From Comamonas odontotermitis (GTDB lineage Bacteria > Pseudomonadota > Gammaproteobacteria > Burkholderiales > Burkholderiaceae_C), in NCBI RefSeq assembly GCF_020080045.1, contig NZ_CP083451.1, positions 3,831,001-3,895,000 on the forward strand: a stretch of DNA of 64,000 nt, read 5' to 3'. The notes below the pieces were generated by a model. The model was not told the origin of the DNA and did no database searches. It was given only the letters and a program-made list of their open reading frames with translations. The stretch's first letter is position 1; each line of letters starts with the position of its first letter. Both the position numbers and the translations under genes were made by a program. Of this stretch, positions 37,808 to 45,923 are shown in pieces.

Positions 37808-39025
37808 TCAGACCGAAGCAAGTGGCATACCACGCTCCACAATGCCGGCGTGCAGCGCGGCCCCGAGGGGTAGCACATCGTCATTGAAGTCGTAGCGGTT
37901 GTTGTGCAGTGGGATGATGTCGTCACCGACCGCCTGGCCCAGGCGCAGATATGCACCAGGCTTGTGCTGCAGCATGAAGGAAAAATCCTCCGCGCCCATG
38001 CTGGGGTCCATGTTGCGCACGACCTGAGCCTCGCCGACCAGCTCGGCAGCCACATCGCCAGCAAACAAGGCTTCATCGGGTGTGTTGATGGTGGCCGGGT
38101 ACGAGCGCTCGTACTGAAGCTGCGCCGTCACGCCAAAAGCAAGCCCGACGGCCTGGCACAGCTCGCCCAACCGGCGCTCCACCAGATTCTGCACATCGGG
38201 GTTGAAGGTGCGCACCGTTCCCACCAGAGTGGCAGAGCCTGGCGTGACGCTGAAGGCGCCCAGGTCGCCCGACTGCACTGCGCAGATACTGACAACCGCA
38301 GCATCAATGGCACGCACGTTGCGCGACACGATGGACTGGATGGCAGTGATCAGGTGTGCAGAAGCCAGCACCACATCATTGGTCTGGTATGGATGCGCGC
38401 CATGGCCACCTTTTCCAGCCACATTGATCTGGATGCGGTCGGCCGCCGCCATCATTGCACCCGGGTTGATGCCAATCGTGCCCTGGCGCATGGCAGGCCA
38501 GTTGTGCATGGCATAGATGGATTCCACCGGGAATTGCTCGAACAGCCCATCCTGGATCATTTCACGCGCGCCCGCGTAACCTTCTTCTCCCGGCTGAAAG
38601 ATGAGCACGGCGCTGCCATCAAAATTGCGGGTTTCAGCCAGATAGCGCGCAGCACCCACCAGCATGGCGGTATGGCCATCATGGCCGCAGGCATGCATCA
38701 GGCCTTGTTTGCCTGATTTCCAGCTGCAGTTGCCCTGTTCGGTGATGGGCAGCGCGTCCATGTCGGCACGCAAGCCAATCATGCGGCGGCTCGCATGCTT
38801 CTTGCCACGGATGACCCCTACTACACCGGTCTTGCCGATCCCCTGGTGGATTTCGTCAACACCGCACAGACGCAGTGCTTCTGCCACGCGGGCTGCGGTG
38901 TATTTTTCTTCAAAGCCAAGCTCTGGGTTGGCATGCAGATCGCGGCGAAACGCCGTGAGCTCAGGGTGAATCTGCGCCAGATGAGAAAACGCCCGCGAAC
39001 TGGCGCTGTATGGAAGACGCTGCAT
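37808..39025 (-). CDS. M20 family amidohydrolase/peptidase (hippurate hydrolase-like)
   Basis: A 405-residue cytoplasmic zinc enzyme of the HipO/AmhX/IAA-amino-acid hydrolase group. Motifs: FRRDLHANPELGFEE, IGLRADMDALPITE, MHACGHDGHTAML with the active-site cysteine/histidines, QPGEEGYAGAREMI, and the C-terminal MGAEDFSFML. The start at 39025 has GGGAGGA upstream and comes one base after the DppB-like stop, so the two are tightly coupled. No signal peptide. Its place inside the transporter operon suggests it cleaves an N-acyl amino acid or small peptide after import. Confidence 0.9.
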   Translation of the reverse strand: MQRLPYSASSRAFSHLAQIHPELTAFRRDLHANPELGFEEKYTAARVAEALRLCGVDEIHQGIGKTGVVGVIRGKKHASRRMIGLRADMDALPITEQGNCSWKSGKQGLMHACGHDGHTAMLVGAARYLAETRNFDGSAVLIFQPGEEGYAGAREMIQDGLFEQFPVESIYAMHNWPAMRQGTIGINPGAMMAAADRIQINVAGKGGHGAHPYQTNDVVLASAHLITAIQSIVSRNVRAIDAAVVSICAVQSGDLGAFSVTPGSATLVGTVRTFNPDVQNLVERRLGELCQAVGLAFGVTAQLQYERSYPATINTPDEALFAGDVAAELVGEAQVVRNMDPSMGAEDFSFMLQHKPGAYLRLGQAVGDDIIPLHNNRYDFNDDVLPLGAALHAGIVERGMPLASV

Positions 39026-39026
39026 G

Positions 39027-40007
39027 TCAGTGTCCTCCCGACTTTTCGACGCGCAGGCGCGGGTCGACCACGAAATACAGCAAATCCACAATCAGATTGA
39101 TGACCACAAAGATCAGCGCGATCAGACACAGGTATGCCGCCATGACGGGAATATCGGCAAACGTCACCGCCTGGATGAACAACAGCCCCATGCCCGGCCA
39201 CTGGAACACGGTCTCCGTAATGATGGCAAAGGCAATCAGGCCGCCCAGCTGCAGACCGGTAATGGTCATGACCGGTACCAGCGTGTTCTTGAGTGCATGG
39301 CCAAAGTAGATGGTGCGATTGGTCAGGCCGCGCGCCTTGGCAAACTTGATGTAATCGGTGCGCAGCACCTCCAGCATCTCGGCACGCACCAGGCGCATGA
39401 TCAAGGTGAGCTGGAAAATAGCCAGGGTGATGGCCGGCAGAACGATGTGGTGCCAGCCCTTGGCGCTGAGCAGCCCGGTGCTCCAGAAACCCAGCTGCGT
39501 AGTCGTTCCGCGGCCAAAGCTTGGGAACCAACCCAGGTGCACCGAGAAGATCAGGATCAAGAGGATACCGATCAGGAAGGTAGGCAGCGAGACACCCAGC
39601 AGGGACAGGGTCATGAACATCTGGCTCATGAACGTGCCACGCTTGAGTGCCGCATACACCCCCATCGGCACACCGATGACCAAAGCCAGCACGGCGGCGA
39701 CCATGGCGAGCTCAAAGGTAGCCGGAAAACGTTCGGCAATGAGCGAAGACACCTTAGCACCCTGGCGGAGGCTGATGCCAAACTCCCCCTGAGCAGCATT
39801 GACCAGAAAATGCCAGAACTGCACGAAGAACGGCTGGTCCAGCCCCAGGGCCTTGCGCAACTCGGCAATCTGATCGGGAGTTGCGTCTTGCCCCAGCAGG
39901 AAGGTGACCGGATCACCCACGTACTGGAACAGCATGAAAGAAATGAACGCCACGGCGACCATCACGATCACCGCCTGTATCAATCGGCGCAATATGAATG
40001 CAAACAT
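39027..40007 (-). CDS. dipeptide/oligopeptide ABC transporter permease (DppB-like)
   Basis: A 326-residue permease. It opens with the DppB N-terminal segment MFAFILRRLIQAVIVMVAVAFISFMLFQ and has the cytoplasmic EAA loop DYIKFAKARGLTNRTIYFGHALKNTLVP. FILLGQDATPDQIAELRKALGLDQP is the usual periplasmic loop. It follows the first binding-protein gene by about 120 bases. Confidence 0.92.
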   Translation of the reverse strand: MFAFILRRLIQAVIVMVAVAFISFMLFQYVGDPVTFLLGQDATPDQIAELRKALGLDQPFFVQFWHFLVNAAQGEFGISLRQGAKVSSLIAERFPATFELAMVAAVLALVIGVPMGVYAALKRGTFMSQMFMTLSLLGVSLPTFLIGILLILIFSVHLGWFPSFGRGTTTQLGFWSTGLLSAKGWHHIVLPAITLAIFQLTLIMRLVRAEMLEVLRTDYIKFAKARGLTNRTIYFGHALKNTLVPVMTITGLQLGGLIAFAIITETVFQWPGMGLLFIQAVTFADIPVMAAYLCLIALIFVVINLIVDLLYFVVDPRLRVEKSGGH

Positions 40008-40124
40008 AGCTGACTCTCTTCAATGGCAAATCAACGGTTTGCGCCCGTCCTGTTTGCCTAACCCGCTATCTCTTAAATAGCCCGGCGCCGCCAGCGGCAC
40101 CGGACACAAGGCCAAAATTCTCTA

Positions 40125-41705
40125 TCAGTTGATGGTCACCAGCTTGATGTCCACACGGTTGTCCGCGCGGTGCACCATGTCGATGTTCTTCTTCATCGCC
40201 CAGGGGATCATCTGGTCATACAACGGCAGGTGGGATACGGTGTCGTTCGACAGTTGCAGACCTTCGGTCAGCATGCGCGTGCGCACGGGCTGGTCGGTTT
40301 CCGTCTTCACGCGATCCACCAGATAGTCCATGCGCTCATTGCTGTAACGGCCCACGTTGTAGTTGCCGTCGCCACCCTTGCCCACCGTGCGCACCAGCGA
40401 TTGCAGGCTGTAGAGCGAATCGAATGTCGGCACACCCCAGCCCAGCATGTAGATGCTGGCTTCATTGCGCTGAATCATAGGGAAATAGGTGGCCATTGGC
40501 AGGGTACGCAGCTTGGCCTTGACGCCAACCTTGGCCCACATGGCAGTCACCGACTGGCAGATGGCCTCGTCACTGATATAGCGGTTGTTGGGGCAGGCAA
40601 AATCCACCTCGAAACCATTGGGGTAGCCAGCCTCGGCCAGCAGCTTCCTGGAAACCTCTTGGTCATAGGGCAGGCGCTTTCCAACCGCTTCGGTCCAGCC
40701 ATTGACCTGGGGCGCCACCAAGGTGCCGGTAGGCTTGCCCAGACCACGCAGAATGGTCTTGGTGATGGCATTGATGTCAATGGCCTGGTAGAGCGCCTGG
40801 CGGACCTTCTGGTCCTTGAGTGGGTTCTTGCCTTTGACGCTGGAGCCTGGCAGCTCATCGCGGAACTGGTCCATGCCGAAGAAGATGGTGCGGTTTTCCA
40901 AGCCTTCGAGGATCTTCAGATCCGGGCTGGCACGCAGGCGGTTCAGATCCTGTGGCGTGGGGTCCAGCACCATGTCCACTTCACCAGAGAGCAGTGCCGC
41001 CATGCGGGTGGCCGCCGACTTGATCGGCGTATACGTGATTGCTGTCACGTTGCCCGGCATATTGCCCCACCAGTTGGGGTTCTTCTTGAGCACCATCTTC
41101 ACATCAGGTTGCCAGGACTCCAAGATGAAGGGGCCTGTCCCCATGGCATTGCGGTGCGCGAAGTTCTCATCGGCCTTCTTGATGTCCATCGGCTCTGTGG
41201 ACTTGTTCTTTTCAGCCCAGGCCTTGCTCATCATCCGCAGTTCGGTGAGTTGGCGCAGCAAGACCGGATTGGGATCGACCATGTAGATGTCGATGGTCGA
41301 ATCATCCACCTTGACGACCTTCTCGATGCCCTGCACAAAGGGGCCATAGTTGGATGTCTTGCCCATCGCACGGGTGATGGAGAACACGGCATCGTCTGCC
41401 GTAAAAGCCGATCCATCCTGAAACTTCACGCCTGTGCGCAGGTTAAAGCGCATCTGCTTGGGATTCACCTCTTTCCACGAAGTGGCCAACAGCGGCTCGG
41501 TCTGGAAATTTTTACTGTTATAGGTAACCAGAGTTTCGTAGACGTAAGGATGGATGGCGTTATGCAGACCGTTGTTTTGCGCGTGGATATCCCAACTGGC
41601 CACATCGGCCTGGCTGGCCCATTTGAAAGACTTGGCCTGGGCAACACCAGTTGCCATGGCGGCGGCTACCGCTATTGCAGCTAGAGCAAGAGAAGGCTGT
41701 TTCAT
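40125..41705 (-). CDS. peptide ABC transporter substrate-binding protein, first copy (DppA-like)
   Basis: A 526-residue binding protein of the SBP_bac_5 family, first gene of the leftward operon. The start at 41705 gives the signal peptide MKQPSLALAAIAVAAAMATGVAQA; a nine-residue longer reading is less natural. Motifs: WDIHAQNNGLHNAIHPYVYETL, FNLRTGVKFQDGSAFTADDAVFS, and SSVKGKNPLKDQKVRQALYQ. Paralogous to the protein at 36182-37759. The promoter should lie in the AT-rich stretch before it. Confidence 0.9.
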   Translation of the reverse strand: MKQPSLALAAIAVAAAMATGVAQAKSFKWASQADVASWDIHAQNNGLHNAIHPYVYETLVTYNSKNFQTEPLLATSWKEVNPKQMRFNLRTGVKFQDGSAFTADDAVFSITRAMGKTSNYGPFVQGIEKVVKVDDSTIDIYMVDPNPVLLRQLTELRMMSKAWAEKNKSTEPMDIKKADENFAHRNAMGTGPFILESWQPDVKMVLKKNPNWWGNMPGNVTAITYTPIKSAATRMAALLSGEVDMVLDPTPQDLNRLRASPDLKILEGLENRTIFFGMDQFRDELPGSSVKGKNPLKDQKVRQALYQAIDINAITKTILRGLGKPTGTLVAPQVNGWTEAVGKRLPYDQEVSRKLLAEAGYPNGFEVDFACPNNRYISDEAICQSVTAMWAKVGVKAKLRTLPMATYFPMIQRNEASIYMLGWGVPTFDSLYSLQSLVRTVGKGGDGNYNVGRYSNERMDYLVDRVKTETDQPVRTRMLTEGLQLSNDTVSHLPLYDQMIPWAMKKNIDMVHRADNRVDIKLVTIN

Positions 41706-42072
41706 AAGGTCTCGCAGAAAAAAGAGTTCCACTATGCCGCAAGGAACTCAACTGCCTCATGGTGCTTCCCCCAGGGTAGGAAATCGTCAAATTTGTGAGT
41801 TTTCTGTTAAACGTTGCCTATGCCTCATTTCACAGACTGCACAAGAATGTTTTCAATATGAAAATCACTATTTGGCAACACAAATAGAGATAGCAATCAC
41901 TAACACTTCGCACGCAGAATTCCTGTTATCGCACCGCATTGAAAACAATGACAGATACCGGTTTCAGATATTCCTCAATATCCCGCGAACACCTGCATGG
42001 GAGTCGACTATTTGTAGGACAATTCCCTACAGATTGACAACAAAACCAGACTGGCGACAAGCATGGGCAGCA
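41706..42072. other. intergenic region between the peptide operon and the insertion sequences
   Basis: About 370 bases of AT-rich DNA. It must carry the promoter of the leftward transporter operon, but I see no convincing -35/-10 pair. The last 65 bases (42008-42072) hold the reading-frame end used by the IS481 transposase that reads out of its element. Confidence 0.5.
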
Positions 42073-43024
42073 GGTAGCTGTTCAGTCCCGGCATTTGATG
42101 GATCGGATCTATCTTGAACCGTTCAGGTTCGGATGTCCACTGTTTGCAGATGAATTCGTAGGGTGTCAGGCCTTTGAGGGTCTTGAGCCTGCGGCCGAAG
42201 TTGTATGCATCGATGAAGTTGGCGAGGTGCTGCCGCAACTGCGCGTGATCGTCATAGTGGAAGCGCTTGACGGTGGCTTCCTTGATGGTCCGGTTCATTC
42301 GCTCGACCTGCCCATTGGTCCACGGATGCTTGACCTTTGTGAGGCGATGTTCGATACCGTGTTCCTCGCAGACTCGACCAAAGATGTGCTGGAAGGCGTA
42401 CCGGTCTGAACTGCGGTTGGCAAACTGAATGCCGTTATCGGTGAGCACCGTATGGAGGGTGTACGGCACCGCTGCGATCACATTGCGCAAGAACTGCGCC
42501 GCAGTCATCTTGTCAGCCGAGGGATGGAGTTCGGTGAGTGCGAACTTGGACGTCCTGTCGATGGCCACGAAGAGATAGAGCTTGCCCTCGACTGTCTGCA
42601 CTTCGGCGATGTCGACATGAAAGTAGCCAATGGGGTAGCTCTTGAACCGCTTCTTGGCTGGCTTATCGCCCTGCACCTCGGGCAGCCGCGAGATACCGTG
42701 CCGCTGCAAGCAGCGGTGCAGAGACGAGCGCGTCAGATGCGGGATAGTCGGCTGCAGCGCGTAGAGACAGTCATCCAGCGGCAGCATGGTATGCCTGCGA
42801 AAGGCGACGATCGCTGCCTCATCCTCAACGGACAAAACGGTGGAGCGCGGCTGCCTGGGCCCTGTCGGCAGATCGGTGACCGAAGGCCGATTCTTCCACT
42901 TCGCCACCGTCTTCTGATTGATGCCATAGCGTGCAGAAAGCGCTCTCAGGCTCTCTTGACTATGTTGTATCGCTCGACGGATCGCCTCCGTCGTTGTGGC
43001 GCTGCCGTGCAGAACCTGGCCCAT
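42008..43024 (-). CDS. IS481-family transposase, reading through the end of its element
   Basis: A DDE transposase with an N-terminal helix-turn-helix (SLRALSARYGINQKTVAKWKNR) and an rve catalytic domain: first Asp in YFHVDIAEVQ, second in VLTDNGIQF, Glu in GQVERMNRTIKEA. The start at 43024 (MGQVLHGSATT) has GGAAGGA upstream. The usual family ending is at PGLN; inside the element there is no stop codon. Translation goes AAC, AGC, TAC and on through 70 bases of flanking DNA, adding a hydrophobic tail (YLLPMLVASLVLLSICRELSYK in part). A canonical NCTAGN target would have put TAG in frame at that point. Confidence 0.9.
   Translation of the reverse strand: MGQVLHGSATTTEAIRRAIQHSQESLRALSARYGINQKTVAKWKNRPSVTDLPTGPRQPRSTVLSVEDEAAIVAFRRHTMLPLDDCLYALQPTIPHLTRSSLHRCLQRHGISRLPEVQGDKPAKKRFKSYPIGYFHVDIAEVQTVEGKLYLFVAIDRTSKFALTELHPSADKMTAAQFLRNVIAAVPYTLHTVLTDNGIQFANRSSDRYAFQHIFGRVCEEHGIEHRLTKVKHPWTNGQVERMNRTIKEATVKRFHYDDHAQLRQHLANFIDAYNFGRRLKTLKGLTPYEFICKQWTSEPERFKIDPIHQMPGLNSYLLPMLVASLVLLSICRELSYK
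42073..42078. repeat. target site duplication, left copy (IS481 element)
   Basis: GGTAGC directly precedes the left end of the element and is repeated at 43081-43086 directly after the right end. Confidence 0.85.
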
Positions 43025-43080
43025 AGTGCTTCCTTCCATTCATGAGAGAAGATTGCACCATTAAAATCTGGGACCATACA
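42079..43080 (-). mobile_element. IS481-family insertion sequence, complete (1002 bp)
   Basis: One transposase gene lies between imperfect inverted repeats. The left end begins TGTTCAGTCCCGGCATTTGA and the right end, reversed, TGTATGGTCCCAGATTTTAA; 16 of the first 23 positions agree, including TGT, GTCCC and a shared ATGG. A 6-base duplication GGTAGC flanks it. IS481 of Bordetella duplicates a 6-base NCTAGN target; GGTAGC differs from that at one position. It separates the peptide-importer operon from the IS3 element. Confidence 0.92.
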
Positions 43081-43086
43081 GGTAGC
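43081..43086. repeat. target site duplication, right copy (IS481 element)
   Basis: GGTAGC, identical to 42073-42078 on the other side of the element. Confidence 0.85.
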
Positions 43087-43139
43087 CAATGCCTGCATGC
43101 ACCAACAGCCGACCTAGCCATGCTGTCTCGCGAAGAGCC

Positions 43140-43142
43140 ATG
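43140..43142. repeat. 3-base target duplication, left copy (IS3 element)
   Basis: ATG here and ATG at 44482-44484 flank the IS3-family ends. Three bases is normal for this family but could arise by chance. Confidence 0.55.
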
Positions 43143-43168
43143 TGACTCGTCCTGTCATAGGTTGACAC

Positions 43169-44005
43169 CTATTCGCGACTAATCTCCAGCCCAAGCTGGT
43201 TGGCGAGAGACGCCCGATGTACTGCATCGGGCGTTTTGTATTTTAGGGACAGGTGCGGCCGGCGCTCGTTGTACAGCCGTACCGATTCGCCCACCATGGT
43301 GCGGGCCTGCGAGAGATCGGCAGGTCGTTGCAACAAGTATTCCATCTTGAGGATTCCATTGACCCGCTCAGCCAGAGCGTTTTGGTAGCAATCGTAGCCA
43401 TCGGTCATGGAGCAGGTGATGCGGTGGCGTGCATGGATGCGCTGGTATTGAGCCGAGCAGTACTGAACACCTCTATCAGAGTGGTGTACGAGCGGCTGAT
43501 CTGTTCGCCGCTGACGCAGTGCCATCTTCAACGCTTGGCTGACCTGCTTGGTCTCCAGACTATCGTGCACGTGCCAGCCCACGATCTTGCGCGAGTAGGC
43601 ATCGGTCACCAGGCTCAGATAGGCAGTCTTCTCCTTGGTGGGTAGATACGTGATGTCAGCGACCCATAGCTGCTCACAACCACTTGCCACTGTTTTGGTC
43701 GGGCCCTCCTTGAGTAGATTGGGGTGCCTGCGGTAGTGATGATGGCTATTGGTGGTCTTGTGGTACGCATGCCGTGGCAGCACCAGCATGCGTGCTTGGC
43801 GCAGGACAACGAACAGTGCATCGCGCCCGATCTGGATTCCCGCCTGTTCAAGCGGCGGCTTGAGCAAGTGCAGCAGTTTGCGTGTGCCAATGCGTGGCTG
43901 ATGGCGCCTCTCTTCACTGGCCAACTCCACCACCGCCTTGTCCCGCTCGCTGCGTGCACGCTGGCAGACCAGGCGCTTGTAGTGCGCTTGGCGGCTGATT
44001 CCCAT
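43169..44005 (-). CDS. IS3-family transposase OrfB (catalytic part)
   Basis: A 278-residue integrase-like domain. The N-terminal HTH_21-like region (KLLHLLKPPLEQAG) precedes the rve core with catalytic residues in LWVADITYL (D), HHSDRGVQYCS (D) and NALAERVNGILKMEYL (E). Its frame is -1 relative to orfA and remains open upstream of the ATG to the end of orfA, so the real product is probably the OrfAB fusion made by frameshifting at 44032-44038. The end DAVHRA is the family ending. Confidence 0.92.
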   Translation of the reverse strand: MGISRQAHYKRLVCQRARSERDKAVVELASEERRHQPRIGTRKLLHLLKPPLEQAGIQIGRDALFVVLRQARMLVLPRHAYHKTTNSHHHYRRHPNLLKEGPTKTVASGCEQLWVADITYLPTKEKTAYLSLVTDAYSRKIVGWHVHDSLETKQVSQALKMALRQRRTDQPLVHHSDRGVQYCSAQYQRIHARHRITCSMTDGYDCYQNALAERVNGILKMEYLLQRPADLSQARTMVGESVRLYNERRPHLSLKYKTPDAVHRASLANQLGLEISRE

Positions 44006-44028
44006 GTAGCGGCAAGCCCTCGTGACGC

Positions 44029-44427
44029 TTAACCCTTTGACGAGCTTTTGCGTGAGGACTTGCCCGCAGGCTTTTTTGTGACTTGGACTCCGTAGTCGCG
44101 CTTGAGCACGTTCACTACCGCTTCAAAGAAGACCGCTTTCTCGCGGGCTTCTTTCAGTTGCACTTCCAGCTCCTTGATGCGCTGCTCTGGAGTCAGCAGC
44201 TTGGGCGATTCAGGCATCTTCTGTAATCCTTTGCCCCTTGATGATGCAGCTTTCCAGTCCTGCCGTCCGTGCTTGCGAAGCCACACCAGTACAGTTGAGG
44301 CGCCCTGGATTCCGTACCGCTCATGGGCCTGCCGGTAGGTCAGCTCACCTCTTTCTACTTGATCGACTACTGCGAGTTTAAAAGCCAGCGTGTAGTCCCG
44401 TTGCGTTCTCTTAACCCACTGTTCCAT
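44029..44427 (-). CDS. IS3-family transposase OrfA (DNA-binding part)
   Basis: A 132-residue protein with a helix-turn-helix of the HTH_Tnp_1 type (FKLAVVDQVERGELTYRQAHERYGIQGASTVLVWLRKHG), then a leucine-zipper-like coiled coil (EQRIKELEVQLKEAREKAVFFEAVVNVLKRDYG), and a basic tail. It binds the element ends and forms the first part of OrfAB. Confidence 0.92.
   Translation of the reverse strand: MEQWVKRTQRDYTLAFKLAVVDQVERGELTYRQAHERYGIQGASTVLVWLRKHGRQDWKAASSRGKGLQKMPESPKLLTPEQRIKELEVQLKEAREKAVFFEAVVNVLKRDYGVQVTKKPAGKSSRKSSSKG
44032..44038 (-). other. programmed -1 frameshift site in IS3 orfA
   Basis: On the coding (minus) strand the heptamer A-AAG-GGT, in the frame phasing X-XXY-YYZ, directly precedes the orfA stop TAA. 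A -1 slip there reads on into orfB, as expected for IS3-family OrfAB production. Confidence 0.75.
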
Positions 44428-44481
44428 TTGACTTTCCTTTCTGTTCTTCAGAAAGGTGTCAACCCAATTCAGGACGGGTCA

Positions 44482-44484
44482 ATG
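44482..44484. repeat. 3-base target duplication, right copy (IS3 element)
   Basis: ATG matching 43140-43142. Confidence 0.55.
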
Positions 44485-44492
44485 TGCAAAAT

Positions 44493-44516
44493 AAAAAAGC
44501 CCGTCTTTCGACGGGC
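44493..44516 (-). terminator. intrinsic terminator of the porin gene
   Basis: On the minus strand GCCCGTC pairs with GACGGGC around a four-base loop, extended by A/T pairs, and followed by TTTTTTATTTT. It lies about 40 bases after the porin stop. The IS3 element inserted just beyond it and left it intact. Confidence 0.93.
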
Positions 44517-44557
44517 TTTTGACTTTTCAGATTGAAGCTGGGAAACCCAGCAGTCAA

Positions 44558-45601
44558 TTAGAAAGCGTGACGGATACCAACGGTCAGAGCGTTTTGGTTC
44601 TTGCCGCCAGCTGGGGTAGCGATACCCAGGCCGTTAGCGCTGACGCTGAAGGTTTCAGACTTTTGGTTCTTCAGGAAAGCGTAGGTGCCGTACAGAGCGG
44701 TGCGCTTGGACAGGTTGTGCACGTAGCCCAGCGACAGTTGGTGAGCCTTGCCGTCCACCGACTTCACGTCGTAGTAGTTGTAAGCAGCACGGACTTCGCC
44801 AGCAGCGCCCACAGGAGCGGTCACGCCCAGGGAAGCGGAGTTCATCTTCCACTTGTCACCACCACCAACAGGGGTGTTACGTTGTTGACGGATCAGACCA
44901 GCCAGCTTCACAACACCGAAGTTGTACGAAGCGCCCAGACCCAGGGATTGCTCCTTGTCGAAAGCAGCAGATGGGTCGTTTTGTTGTTCCAGACCCAGGC
45001 CAACGCTCAGAGGGCCGTTGTCATAGCCAACAGAACCACCGATGTAACGGCCGAACGAGCTGTCGCCAGCGGTTTCACCGAAACCGTAGTTGATGCCAGC
45101 CTTGAAGCCAGACATGCCAGGAGTGTAGTACGAAACCATGTTCGACACGCGGAAAGGCGAACCAGCCACGCCGAAGCCGAAGTGTTGGCCGATACCAACT
45201 TGACCGAACACGTCGTATGCGCTCACAGTGTTGTAAGCAGCGGTCAGTTCACGACCCAGACGCACTTCACCGAAGTTGCCCATCAAGGACACGGTCGAGC
45301 GACGCTTGAATTCGAAGCCAGGACCCGAAGCGCCACCGCCAGCACCGGTGCCGGAGTCGTTCTGAATAGCGCCTTCCAGCCAGAAGCCAGCCTTCAGACC
45401 ACCACCCAGGTCTTCCACGCCGCGGAAGCCCAGACGGCTGGTAGCGTTACCAGAGTTGGTCAGGCCGTACACGGAGTCGCCACCGCTGGTCTTAGCGTAG
45501 GTCACGCCAGCGTCAACGATACCGAACAGGGTCACGGAAGATTGAGCCATTGCGGCGCCGGAAGCGGCCAGCACTGCCAAGGCAACAAGAGATTTTTTCA
45601 T
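44558..45601 (-). CDS. general outer-membrane porin (Omp32-like, Gram-negative porin family)
   Basis: A 347-residue 16-stranded beta-barrel porin typical of Comamonadaceae. Signal peptide MKKSLVALAVLAASGAAMAQ, then SSVTLFGIVDAGVTYAKT, the family opening. GFRGVEDLGGGLKAGFWLEGAI and FKRRSTVSLMGNFGEVRLGRE are the conserved loops, and the chain ends in phenylalanine (VGIRHAF) as needed for barrel insertion. GGAG stands 8 bases before the ATG. It has its own terminator; codons are strongly biased, suggesting high expression. Confidence 0.95.
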   Translation of the reverse strand: MKKSLVALAVLAASGAAMAQSSVTLFGIVDAGVTYAKTSGGDSVYGLTNSGNATSRLGFRGVEDLGGGLKAGFWLEGAIQNDSGTGAGGGASGPGFEFKRRSTVSLMGNFGEVRLGRELTAAYNTVSAYDVFGQVGIGQHFGFGVAGSPFRVSNMVSYYTPGMSGFKAGINYGFGETAGDSSFGRYIGGSVGYDNGPLSVGLGLEQQNDPSAAFDKEQSLGLGASYNFGVVKLAGLIRQQRNTPVGGGDKWKMNSASLGVTAPVGAAGEVRAAYNYYDVKSVDGKAHQLSLGYVHNLSKRTALYGTYAFLKNQKSETFSVSANGLGIATPAGGKNQNALTVGIRHAF

Positions 45602-45923
45602 TGCGAGTTACTCCAAGGTTTAACAGACGGCGCTGGTACGGGGGGGTTGATGTCAGCCTCACGGATCTGCACAACTTCTACCTGCTCCCGCGCCAACCTC
45701 CTAGTGTGGAAGTTATCTCTATTTCAACAGACCACAGTCGGTTGCGCAAACAAATTCCCCCACTTGGACGACGAATCCGTGTAAATCGTTGCTTGTGTGC
45801 AACGTTTAACGAATGTCAGCAGCCGTTGTTTTTTCAAAAAAATTTGCCGCAAAACAAGGCCTTGCGAGAGCAATATGCCAGCCGTTTGCAGCAGTTCCAT
45901 TGTAGTGGGTACCATTGGCAGTT
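45602..45923. other. divergent intergenic region between porin and coq7
   Basis: About 320 bases. It should hold the porin promoter on the minus strand with a long leader, and the coq7 promoter on the plus strand. It contains A/T runs around 45715-45790 and 45833-45850. I see no clearly identifiable operator or hairpin. Confidence 0.45.

Larger units (their letters stand above)
42008..43141 (-). pseudogene. possible small membrane-protein reading frame split by the IS481 element
   Basis: Removing the IS481 element and one copy of its target duplication joins 43141-43081 to 42072-42008 into one open frame of 41 codons on the minus strand, from an ATG at 43141 to a TAG at 42008. Its C-terminal part is hydrophobic (GYLLPMLVASLVLLSI), which would make one membrane segment. 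There is no visible ribosome site: the start abuts the IS3 target site, just behind the porin terminator. It may be a chance frame. It does not resemble anything I recognise. Confidence 0.22.
43143..44481 (-). mobile_element. IS3-family insertion sequence, complete (1339 bp)
   Basis: Two overlapping-frame genes, orfA and orfB, between terminal inverted repeats. The ends read TGACTCGTCCTG (left) and, reversed, TGACCCGTCCTG (right), each followed after a short gap by GGTTGACACCT; 23 of the first 28 positions agree. Possible 3-base duplication ATG. Both genes and the frameshift site look intact, so the element is probably active. It lies just after the terminator of the porin gene. Confidence 0.9.

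Noticed and set aside
36095..37873. A 592-codon plus-strand frame, and a similar one at 40170-41684
   Set aside because: Both mirror the two paralogous binding-protein genes on the other strand, which have clear signal peptides and family motifs.
42073..44484. A composite transposon made of the two insertion sequences
   Set aside because: They belong to different families, each has its own target duplication, and only 62 bases without a gene lie between them.
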